Shown one piece after another: positions 1 through 5,108 of a DNA stretch of 9,581 nucleotides (position 1 is its first letter; each line of letters opens with the position of its first letter). A program made the translations under genes and the position numbers. Source of the stretch: Deltaproteobacteria bacterium UBA2409 (GTDB lineage Bacteria > Bdellovibrionota_C > UBA2361 > DDRT01). The stretch is taken from the NCBI GenBank assembly GCA_002343185.1, contig DDRT01000009.1, forward strand, positions 1 to 9,581, in the 5' to 3' direction. Below the pieces are notes generated by a model, which worked only from the letters and a program-made list of their open reading frames with translations, had not been told where the DNA came from and made no database searches.

Positions 1-40
1 ATCTGTGTACCCTTGGGATAGGGCTAATGAGGGGAATAAA

Positions 41-103
41 ATGAGAAATAGGAGAGTCTTAATTAGTGCGGCCATTTTGTTAATAGATATGAGTTTTTCG
101 TAG
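41..103 (+). CDS. possible 20-residue hydrophobic leader-like peptide
   Basis: An ATG at 41 follows a strong Shine-Dalgarno-like GAGGGGA (29-35) with five bases between. The frame runs 20 codons to TAG at 101-103. The peptide starts with a basic stretch (MRNRR) and continues with a hydrophobic run (VLISAAILLI), so it looks like a bare signal peptide or a minimal membrane peptide. It could be a small membrane protein, a translated leader upstream of etfBA, or the remnant of a broken secreted-protein gene. Nothing downstream in the other two frames continues it convincingly. The only support is the good ribosome binding site and the peptide's amphipathic start, so this call is tentative. Confidence 0.3.
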   Translation: MRNRRVLISAAILLIDMSFS

Positions 104-115
104 GGAGTGTGACAC

Positions 116-143
116 AAAAAAAGAGGCTAATCGCGATTTTTTT
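116..143 (+). terminator. weak A-tract/T-tract terminator-like structure
   Basis: Seven A (116-122) and seven T (137-143) flank a perfect 10-base palindrome AATCGCGATT (129-138), leaving a possible A:T stem with a 14-base loop. It lies between the small reading frame at 41-103 and etfB and could end transcription from upstream. The stem is A/T only, so it is a weak candidate. Confidence 0.2.
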
Positions 144-173
144 GCTAAAAAACACTCACATTCTTGTTATAAC
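142..173 (+). promoter_or_regulatory. possible etfBA promoter
   Basis: TATAAC (168-173) is a good -10 match. TTGCTA (142-147) is a partial -35 match, but the spacer is 20 bases, longer than ideal. It would place the start of transcription about 30 bases upstream of etfB. No obvious Shine-Dalgarno precedes the etfB ATG. Confidence 0.2.
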
Positions 174-212
174 TTCTTGTAGCCAGGTAAATCACCAAGT
201 TATCCTTCTAAA

Positions 213-956
213 ATGAAAATTTTAGTAGCTGTAAAACGAGTGCCTGATTACCAGGTAAAGGTGAAAGTTAAGCCTGATGGTTCTGGGGTAGATACCGAAA
301 AGTGGATAGTAAACCCCTTCGATGAGATTGCAGTTGAAGAGGCTCTCAAAATTAAAGAAGCAGGGTTAGCCTCTGAAGTAGTAGTGGTTTCAATAGGATC
401 GGCCCAAGCAGAGCAACAGCTAAGATATGCAATGGCTATGGGGGCTGATTCAAGCATTCTTGTAACAACAGATAACTGGATCGACTCAGATCTTGCCTCA
501 AAAGTTCTAGCCGAGATCTATAAAAAGGGTGAATACGGTCTAATTATAATGGGTAAGCAATCGATAGATTCAGATTCAAGCCAAACTGGTCAGCTTCTAT
601 CCACAAGGCTTGGGATTCCCCAAGGATGTTTTGCTTCAAAGGTAGAGATTAAGGATGGGAGCGCCTTTGTTACAAGAGAAGTCGACGGTGGACTTGAGAC
701 TGTAAAGCTTCCAATTCCTTGTGTTATCACAACTGATCTAAGACTTAATCAGCCAAGATATGCACCCCTTCCAGGGATTATGAAGGCTAAGAAAAAGCCA
801 CTAGAGATTATCCCCTTTGATTCGTTAGGAATTCCTTATGAACCAAAAGTTAAAGTGAAAAAGATGGAGCTTCCAAAAAAACGAACTGCCGGAAGAAAAG
901 TTGGCTCAGTTGAGGAGTTAGTTAAGGCACTAAAAGAAGAGGCGAAGGTTTTATGA
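213..956 (+). CDS. etfB: electron transfer flavoprotein, beta subunit
   Basis: EtfB is the AMP-binding subunit of the soluble FAD heterodimer that takes electrons from acyl-CoA and related dehydrogenases and passes them to the respiratory chain through ETF:quinone oxidoreductase. The 247 residues match the usual family length. Visible hallmarks are the N-terminal VAVKRVPD (5-12), NPFDEIAVEEA (34-44), GKQSIDSDSSQTGQ (114-127, nucleotide-binding loop), and the ETF-beta signature at 177-198 containing RLNQPRYAPLPGIMKAKK. The C-terminal arm (200-247) is Lys-rich, as expected for the segment that clasps the alpha subunit. The ATG at 213 fits the family N-terminus, although the bases before it (TATCCTTCTAAA) contain no Shine-Dalgarno. 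Its stop overlaps the etfA start by four bases, so the two are translationally coupled and made in equal amounts. Confidence 0.96.
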   Translation: MKILVAVKRVPDYQVKVKVKPDGSGVDTEKWIVNPFDEIAVEEALKIKEAGLASEVVVVSIGSAQAEQQLRYAMAMGADSSILVTTDNWIDSDLASKVLAEIYKKGEYGLIIMGKQSIDSDSSQTGQLLSTRLGIPQGCFASKVEIKDGSAFVTREVDGGLETVKLPIPCVITTDLRLNQPRYAPLPGIMKAKKKPLEIIPFDSLGIPYEPKVKVKKMELPKKRTAGRKVGSVEELVKALKEEAKVL

Positions 957-1888
957 GTAATGTATTAGTTTTTTTACAGACCCTAGATAATTTGGTTCTT
1001 AAGGCATCCCTTTCTGCTCTAACTGCAGCAAAAGAGATCGCAAAGCAAACAGGAGGGGAGCTATTTGGGGTGGTTTGTGGTGAATCAGATGAAGCTCTTA
1101 GTTATGGATGTAAAAAAGTTTTTTTTGTGCCTACGCCAGAAAAGTATTTTTATTCAAGTTACGAACAGGCGATTCTCTCTGCGGTTGCAGCATCAGCTGC
1201 TACAATAGTAGTTGGAGCTTCGACAAGTACAGGAAAAGATCTTTTTCCAAGAGTTGCTGCAAAGCTTGAAGCTGGGCAGGCTTCTGAAGTTTTAGATGTT
1301 TTGCCTGGGCTAGTTTTTAAAAGACCGATGTATGCAGGAGATATTATAGCAGAGGTTGAGATCGTTTCCGATAAGAAAGTTATATCTGTTAGAGCATCAG
1401 CTTTTGCTGCTGCTGAAAAAACAGGAACTGTTTCTGAGAAAGTTTCTCTAGCTGCTGTCAGTGATTCTGGAGGCGAGGTTGTTGGATATGAGATAGCTAA
1501 GGCTGAAAGACCTGAACTAGGGGATGCAGAGGTTGTTGTTAGTGGTGGAAGAGCTTTAGGAAGTAAAGAAAATTTTGAGAGTGTAATGTTCCCGCTTGCT
1601 GATTCTTTAGGGGCAGCAGTTGGTGCATCAAGAGCAGCGGTTGATTCTGGGTATGCCCCAAATGATTGGCAGGTTGGGCAAACAGGTAAAGTTGTTGCTC
1701 CTAAGCTTTACATCTCAGTTGGAATTTCAGGAGCAATTCAACATTTAGCAGGGATGAAAGACTCAAAAACTATTGTTGCAATTAACAAAGATCCTGAAGC
1801 GCCAATTTTTGAAGTTGCGGATTATGGACTAGTTGCCGATCTTTTTACGGCGGTGCCGGAGTTTATTCAGGCGATTAAGAAGTTGTAG
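953..1888 (+). CDS. etfA: electron transfer flavoprotein, alpha subunit
   Basis: EtfA carries most of the FAD site of the ETF heterodimer. The protein has 311 residues, typical for the family. The N-terminal Rossmann-like domain (about 1-185) is variable. The C-terminal FAD domain has every expected motif: SGGRALGS (197-204), GASRAAVDSGY (224-234), QVGQTGK (240-246), YISVGISGAIQH (253-264), AINKDPEAPIF (277-287) and DYGLVADL (290-297). The start overlaps the etfB stop as ATGA. No dehydrogenase or ETF-quinone oxidoreductase gene follows, so its partners are encoded elsewhere. The last codon and stop (TTG TAG) coincide with the left edge of a repeat that also abuts the final gene of this window. 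The repeat probably forms the 3' end structure of the etfBA transcript. Confidence 0.97.
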   Translation: MSNVLVFLQTLDNLVLKASLSALTAAKEIAKQTGGELFGVVCGESDEALSYGCKKVFFVPTPEKYFYSSYEQAILSAVAASAATIVVGASTSTGKDLFPRVAAKLEAGQASEVLDVLPGLVFKRPMYAGDIIAEVEIVSDKKVISVRASAFAAAEKTGTVSEKVSLAAVSDSGGEVVGYEIAKAERPELGDAEVVVSGGRALGSKENFESVMFPLADSLGAAVGASRAAVDSGYAPNDWQVGQTGKVVAPKLYISVGISGAIQHLAGMKDSKTIVAINKDPEAPIFEVADYGLVADLFTAVPEFIQAIKKL

Positions 1889-1987
1889 GATGCTTGGGGG
1901 TCAGGCTACTTGGGGGTCAGGCCGGAAGGCCTGACCAGGCAGCTGCTAGCATTTGTCTGGTCAGGCCTCCCAGGGGTGACCCCCAAG
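1883..1987. repeat. REP-like palindromic repeat, copy 1
   Basis: The stretch contains several exact elements. CTTGGGGGTCAGGC occurs twice (1893-1906 and 1909-1922). A perfect 9-bp stem GGTCAGGCC/GGCCTGACC (1915-1923/1928-1936) closes on a GGAA tetraloop. A competing stem of about 14 bp with wobble pairs joins 1928-1941 to 1954-1967. Either CTTGGGGGTCA arm can pair with TGACCCCCAAG (1977-1987). The 20 bases 1961-1980 recur exactly at 9534-9553, and 1883-1906 matches 9516-9539 at 21 of 24 positions. GTAG at 1885-1888 resembles the tetranucleotide beside REP hairpins that are mobilised by Y1 (RAYT) transposases. That origin is an inference, because no transposase gene lies here. The right edge merges with the ribosome binding site of the next gene. 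Confidence 0.8.
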
Positions 1988-2000
1988 GGAGATAAAATTT

Positions 2001-2462
2001 ATGGGTAGTAACGAACGACAAAGAAAGAAAAATAGACGAGACGTAATATTAATAATTGGGTTAGCAGCTCTTTTATCTATTGGGTTTTATGTTTATCAAA
2101 AAAGTCTAACCCCTACACTTGTAGCCGAAATAGGAAATCAAAAATTCACCCTTGAAATCGCTGATACTCCTGACAAGCAGGCTAGAGGTTTGATGTTTAG
2201 AAAAGAGCTTCCAAAATCTAGCGGAATGATCTTCATTAATGAAACAGATCGAATTAATTCAATGTGGATGAAGAATACTTATATCCCTTTAGATATGATC
2301 TTCCTGAATAAAGATAAAAAGGTAATAGGAATACTAGAAAATGTTCCTCCCATGACGCTTGATCAAAGAACTATAGGTAAACCAAGCAAATATGTGATCG
2401 AGCTAAATGCCGGAGCTGTTAAGGAAATTGGGATTAAAGATGGGGATATCATCAGATTCTAA
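2001..2462 (+). CDS. membrane-anchored DUF192 protein
   Basis: This is a 153-residue DUF192 (UPF0127) family protein; the biochemical function of the family is not established. A basic cytoplasmic start (RQRKKNRR, 7-13) precedes one transmembrane or uncleaved signal segment (about 14-32). The domain at about 39-153 would then lie in the periplasm. Family hallmarks are RGLMFRKELP (62-71), MIFI (76-79), MWMKNTYIPLDMIFL (88-102), the PP before the variable loop (116-117), YVIELNAG (131-138) and the final GIKDGDII (144-151). The ATG at 2001 follows AAGGGAG (1985-1991) with nine bases between. That Shine-Dalgarno overlaps the right arm of the palindromic repeat, so mRNA folding could limit translation. 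Its stop overlaps the stop of the opposite-strand phosphoesterase gene by four bases. Confidence 0.88.
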   Translation: MGSNERQRKKNRRDVILIIGLAALLSIGFYVYQKSLTPTLVAEIGNQKFTLEIADTPDKQARGLMFRKELPKSSGMIFINETDRINSMWMKNTYIPLDMIFLNKDKKVIGILENVPPMTLDQRTIGKPSKYVIELNAGAVKEIGIKDGDIIRF

Positions 2463-3289
2463 ACAAATTCGATCTCATGCACCTCAGGCGGACAGTTGAT
2501 TCTAAGAGGCAACCCGACTGTTCCTAGCCCCCTTGAGACTAAAACTTTAGAGCCTTTGTGATTAACCCAGCCTTCAATAAACTTTGTATCAACTATATTT
2601 AGTGCAAGTGGGCCAATAAGTGGCGCTTGAATCTGTCCACCATGAGTATGTCCAGAAAGACAAAATAAAAACTTTGAAATCTCTGGCAGGTCAGAGAAAT
2701 AGTCTGGATTATGTGCAACAAGAATACTCTGATCTATTGAGGGAGGAAGCTTTGGAAAGCCAGTTAAATAATCATCAACTCCAACAACTGTTAATCCATT
2801 TTTAAGTGTAACAGATTCATTGACTAGAAATCTGATTTTTTGCGATCTAGTTAAAGTATCAATACACAAATTATCCCCAAATCTTCTGTCATGATTGCCC
2901 ATTATAGCTAGAATCCCATCTCTTGGAGCATAAGCTTCAAGAATCTCTAACAGCTTTGTATGAAGGACTAGTGGAATATCATTCCAATTAGTTGATTTAA
3001 ACTCATCAGTTCTCCAATGAAAAAATCTTCGACCATCTTTTTCAGGTATCCAGGTGTAGTCGCCACCAAGAATTAAAAGATCACACTTTATCTGCTTTAA
3101 TGCATCTTCAAGGAATTTTGGCGTTGTAGCACCACTTAGATGAATGTCAGAGATATATCCAATTCTATATCCAGCGAAATTATTGTTGTTGATCTTTGTA
3201 ATTGATTTTTGGATCGAACTAGTAACAGAACTAGTGCTTAAAACTAGAGCACCTAACCCAAAGGATCCTAAAAAAACTCTTCTTTTCAT
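2459..3289 (-). CDS. Tat-exported calcineurin-like metallophosphoesterase
   Basis: This 276-residue protein carries all blocks of the binuclear metallophosphoesterase fold: DIH (48-50), GGDYT (75-79), GNHDR (131-135), VAHNPD (191-196) and SGHTHGGQ (212-219). The N-terminus KRRVFLGSFGLGALVL (2-17) is a twin-arginine signal (RRxFL) followed by a hydrophobic stretch, so the enzyme is probably exported folded or anchored at the outer face of the inner membrane. Closest in layout are the YkuE/LpxG-type phosphoesterases, which have an N-terminal hydrophobic segment; some act on UDP-2,3-diacylglucosamine in lipid A synthesis. The substrate here cannot be read from sequence. The start ATG overlaps the stop of the upstream SprT-like gene (ATGA), showing translational coupling. 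The 3' end overlaps the DUF192 gene tail to tail by four bases. Confidence 0.9.
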   Translation of the reverse strand: MKRRVFLGSFGLGALVLSTSSVTSSIQKSITKINNNNFAGYRIGYISDIHLSGATTPKFLEDALKQIKCDLLILGGDYTWIPEKDGRRFFHWRTDEFKSTNWNDIPLVLHTKLLEILEAYAPRDGILAIMGNHDRRFGDNLCIDTLTRSQKIRFLVNESVTLKNGLTVVGVDDYLTGFPKLPPSIDQSILVAHNPDYFSDLPEISKFLFCLSGHTHGGQIQAPLIGPLALNIVDTKFIEGWVNHKGSKVLVSRGLGTVGLPLRINCPPEVHEIEFV

Positions 3290-3795
3290 CTCCGTGCTCT
3301 ATCTCGTCTTATTGCTCTGAGCCATCCACCAGTTCTGATCCACTGATCAAGTAAATTAGAGCCAGGGTGTAGTCTTTCGAGCTGTTTAAATTTTGAACCA
3401 TGCCAAAGACGCTTTCCATTTCTTTTTTCTACACTAGCACCTAATACTGCATGGCACATTTCATGGTAGAGCAGGGGTTCTAGTAACTGAACGTAATCAG
3501 GGTGGTTTAGTTCCTTTGCTACCCTGACCCTCTTATCTTTGTAAGTTATAGAGGCTAAAACACGCTTTTGCCTTCTTACACTCCAAAGTATCTCATAATC
3601 TAAAAGGTCTTCTCTTTCATTAAAAAAGCTTCTTTGAAGTCCTGCCCAAATTGAGAATAAAAGTGGGTCTGAATTTTTTGTCTGGACTGGCTTTTTTGTC
3701 CTCCGTAGCTTCCTACTTCGCCAAGGCTGCGTAGGACAAGTTAGCGAAGGAGTAAGCCAGTCCTCAAATTTAAATAAGCCAAAAATTGAAACCAT
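3286..3795 (-). CDS. SprT-like zinc metallopeptidase with palindromic insert
   Basis: This is a 169-residue protein with a SprT-like zincin core. The HEMCH motif (111-115) provides two zinc ligands and the catalytic Glu, and WHGSKF (131-136) supplies the likely third ligand, His132. The order of helix, HExxH, basic loop and HGxxF is typical of SprT/Spartan-like domains, some of which degrade DNA-protein crosslinks; most bacterial members are uncharacterised. Residues about 45-169 make up the domain. Residues 11-38 are encoded by an 80-base palindromic element (3684-3763) and look like an insertion: basic, Pro-rich and without family resemblance. The ATG at 3795 has only a weak AGGG upstream, but I find no other ATG before the core. 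The stop overlaps the phosphoesterase start by four bases. Confidence 0.8.
   Translation of the reverse strand: MVSIFGLFKFEDWLTPSLTCPTQPWRSRKLRRTKKPVQTKNSDPLLFSIWAGLQRSFFNEREDLLDYEILWSVRRQKRVLASITYKDKRVRVAKELNHPDYVQLLEPLLYHEMCHAVLGASVEKRNGKRLWHGSKFKQLERLHPGSNLLDQWIRTGGWLRAIRRDRARR
3684..3763 (-). repeat. palindromic element inside the SprT-like reading frame
   Basis: A perfect 10-bp inverted repeat GGACTGGCTT/AAGCCAGTCC (3684-3693/3754-3763) encloses a second imperfect inverted repeat (3698-3709/3726-3737, 11 of 12 pairs counting one G:T). The whole 80-base element stays open in the SprT-like frame and would encode residues 11-38. This is how the Rickettsia palindromic elements behave: they spread within coding regions and are translated. 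Whether this one is mobile is an inference, since I see only one copy here. If the real start were downstream it would instead be an intergenic hairpin, but no better start codon is present. Confidence 0.65.
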
Positions 3796-3846
3796 AAGCC
3801 CTAAATGTGCATCTTACTAACGAGAACTCTTTTTTAGCGGTGGTGT

Positions 3847-4140
3847 ATGGAACAAACAAATTCACTTAAAACTCTTTTAGATACAGCTGATTTAATCTCT
3901 ATGCTAGAGGAATTAATTACAAATAGCTCTGGAAGGCTTTCAACATCTGCACTTTCCGGGATGAAGATCTCCTTAAAGACAGCTAAAGAAAATATTCTTC
4001 AAAGTCATGATGCTATTGCTCAGGGCGTAGTGAAGCAGTCGGCTCAAGTATCTCAGCAACCATCTCAGGCAGCTCCGCAAATGGCCTTTCAACGAAAGGA
4101 CTTAAGAGCATCACTAGAGCAGATGATTGAGAAGCGTTAG
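3847..4140 (+). CDS. hypothetical 97-residue helical protein
   Basis: I do not recognise a family. The sequence is predicted mostly helical by eye: an amphipathic N-terminal part (about 4-25, LKTLLDTADLISMLEELI), a Ser/Gly turn (27-39), a second helix (40-60), a flexible Gln/Ser/Ala/Pro-rich linker (61-80) and a short basic-acidic helix at the end (RKDLRASLEQMIEKR, 83-97). There is no Cys, signal peptide or membrane segment, so it is probably a cytosolic adaptor-like protein. The ATG at 3847 is preceded by a weak GGTGGT. It is divergent from the SprT-like gene (51 bases apart) and ends with a four-base tail-to-tail overlap with the zf-TFIIB-like gene. The layout supports a real gene because the convergent ends fit exactly. 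Confidence 0.6.
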   Translation: MEQTNSLKTLLDTADLISMLEELITNSSGRLSTSALSGMKISLKTAKENILQSHDAIAQGVVKQSAQVSQQPSQAAPQMAFQRKDLRASLEQMIEKR

Positions 4141-4424
4141 TTCTTCTTGAAAAGTCCTGAAAATAAATTACCAAAGTAAGAAGAATCCTTCTTTGAAGCT
4201 TCGATAATCTCTTCAAGTTCTCCTGAATCAAGCCAGACCCCTTTTGAGTCTTCGCAGTAGTCTATAGTTACACCCATATAGGTTTGCTGTTTCATTGGCT
4301 TTCCAGTTATTGGGCTTTTTCTGGCTTCAGATCTTTGTTTAAGTCTTTCTAGAGCAGCTTTGTTTTGTTGTTCAAAAAATTGCTCTTCTGCCGCTTTTCT
4401 TCTTTCGTCTAATGCATCACTCAT
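4137..4424 (-). CDS. zf-TFIIB-like protein with degenerate zinc site
   Basis: This 95-residue protein has a charged N-terminal helix (about 1-36, DERRKAAEEQFFEQQNKAAL) and then a zf-TFIIB-type ribbon domain (37-75). The domain core is obvious: GKPM...GVTIDYCEDSKGVWLDSGELEEII resembles the usual CPxC...L....GVxIDxCxxCxGIWLDxGELExL. However, three of the four zinc cysteines are gone: CPxC is SPIT (37-40) and CxxC is CEDS (57-60). Only Cys57 remains. The C-terminus (SSYFGNLFSGLFKK, 81-94) is a short amphipathic segment that might touch membrane or partner. The family is poorly characterised. The protein probably folds without zinc, or the sequence has diverged to a new role. AAGGA lies two bases before the ATG. 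Confidence 0.75.
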   Translation of the reverse strand: MSDALDERRKAAEEQFFEQQNKAALERLKQRSEARKSPITGKPMKQQTYMGVTIDYCEDSKGVWLDSGELEEIIEASKKDSSYFGNLFSGLFKKN

Positions 4425-4508
4425 AGTCCTTCAAATCTAATCAAAAGATGAGCTGAGCGCAAATTTAGTGGTAAGGGGTCTTTATAATAATATTTAAAAC
4501 GCAGGGGT

Positions 4509-4540
4509 ACACAGAGTTTCTCAGAGTGGGTACTCTGTGT
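4509..4540 (-). repeat. inverted repeat downstream of the peroxiredoxin gene
   Basis: A perfect 9-bp inverted repeat ACACAGAGT/ACTCTGTGT (4509-4517/4532-4540) with a 14-base loop lies 18 bases beyond the stop of the minus-strand peroxiredoxin gene. No U-run follows directly, so it is either a weak or Rho-assisted terminator, or an RNA-stabilising hairpin. The adjoining GGGTACACAG (4505-4514) recurs in reverse complement at 3-12, a match short enough to be chance. The rest of the 4425-4558 gap shows an AT-rich stretch (about 4480-4500) that could hold the promoter of the zf-TFIIB-like gene. Confidence 0.45.
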
Positions 4541-4558
4541 TCAAAAACATAAGCAGCT

Positions 4559-5041
4559 CTAGTAACGCCCCTCATGGGTAAACATATATAAAAGGACAGG
4601 AAGTAGATCTCCTGGCGATGGCAGGCCTTTAGGGCCCGATGATATTACTGAATAAGCAACCCTTCCATCTTTATCTATTACAACAACCCCTGGCTCACAG
4701 AACGAGCCTCCGTTTCCTCTTTCTACACGGTAAAGACCATAGGCTCCGCAAACTGAAAAGTTTGGGTCACTAAGAAGTGGAAACGATAACCTTAAGGCAT
4801 CTCTTAAATATCTATGTTCTTCTAATGGATCGCAGCTGATAGCCACAAGTGAGATCTTTAGCTCTTTTAGTCTTGGCATTATGTCCTGATAGGCTGCAAG
4901 AAATCTGTCAGATGTGGGGCAAAATCTTCCCCGAAAAAAGATTAATGCTAATGGCTTTCCTAGGGCACTTTTTAGTTTCCAAGGAGCGCCATCGTAGTTG
5001 TTAAGTGTAAAATCTGGAGCAGGAACTCCGTTACGAAGCAT
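4559..5041 (-). CDS. AhpC/TSA-type peroxiredoxin-like protein
   Basis: This 160-residue protein has a thioredoxin-fold peroxiredoxin domain: GVPAPDFTLNNYDG (5-18), a beta strand leading into FFRGRFCPTSDRFLAAY (35-51), the VAISCDP strand and turn (66-72), and FPLLSDP (87-93) followed by a YGLYR segment (101-105) and VVVIDKDGRVAY (119-130). The family removes peroxides using an active-site Cys. Here the site reads CPTS (41-44), where relatives have WCPYC or CPxC, so the second Cys is Ser44. Cys98 or Cys115 could act as resolving residue, or the enzyme may be 1-Cys. No signal peptide is seen, so it is cytosolic. AAAGGA is almost touching the ATG, and a perfect TATAAT lies just before it, so the message may be leaderless. 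It is divergent from yggX. Confidence 0.85.
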   Translation of the reverse strand: MLRNGVPAPDFTLNNYDGAPWKLKSALGKPLALIFFRGRFCPTSDRFLAAYQDIMPRLKELKISLVAISCDPLEEHRYLRDALRLSFPLLSDPNFSVCGAYGLYRVERGNGGSFCEPGVVVIDKDGRVAYSVISSGPKGLPSPGDLLPVLLYMFTHEGRY

Positions 5042-5048
5042 TTCCTTT

Positions 5049-5054
5049 ATTATA
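5049..5054 (-). promoter_or_regulatory. -10 box of the peroxiredoxin gene
   Basis: On the minus strand this is a perfect TATAAT, with its last base only seven bases before the A of the ATG at 5041. Transcription would start at about 5042-5041, giving a leaderless or nearly leaderless mRNA. No good -35 box lies 16-18 bases upstream, consistent with a need for an activator. Confidence 0.5.
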
Positions 5055-5072
5055 TCCTAAAATCATGACAAC

Positions 5073-5088
5073 TGTGGAGTTTTTCACA
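5073..5088. promoter_or_regulatory. CRP/FNR-family-like operator between peroxiredoxin gene and yggX
   Basis: TGTGG-N6-TCACA matches nine of the ten core positions of the CRP-type consensus TGTGA-N6-TCACA with the correct spacing. It sits in the 67-base divergent region. Its centre (5080.5) is about 39 bases upstream of the inferred peroxiredoxin transcription start, close to a class II activator position. It is about 28 bases upstream of the yggX start, where binding would interfere with polymerase. The functional reading is an inference from position and sequence only. Confidence 0.4.
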
Positions 5089-5096
5089 GGGTTAGT

Positions 5097-5102
5097 TACA
5101 AT
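5097..5102 (+). promoter_or_regulatory. -10 box of yggX
   Basis: TACAAT is a five-of-six match to the -10 consensus, with six bases before the yggX ATG at 5109. There is no Shine-Dalgarno between them, so the transcript may begin at the start codon. The -35 region would overlap the CRP/FNR-like site. Confidence 0.35.
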
Positions 5103-5108
5103 CACTAC

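Noticed and set aside
3..12. CTGTGTACCC near the window start matching the reverse complement of 4505-4514
   Set aside because: Ten bases shared between both strands of 9.6 kb can arise by chance, and the flanks do not extend the match convincingly.
1907..1960. CRISPR-like array or attachment site in the etfA-DUF192 gap
   Set aside because: There are only two short direct repeats with no regular spacers, no cas genes and no integrase. The inverted pairing fits a REP-like element.
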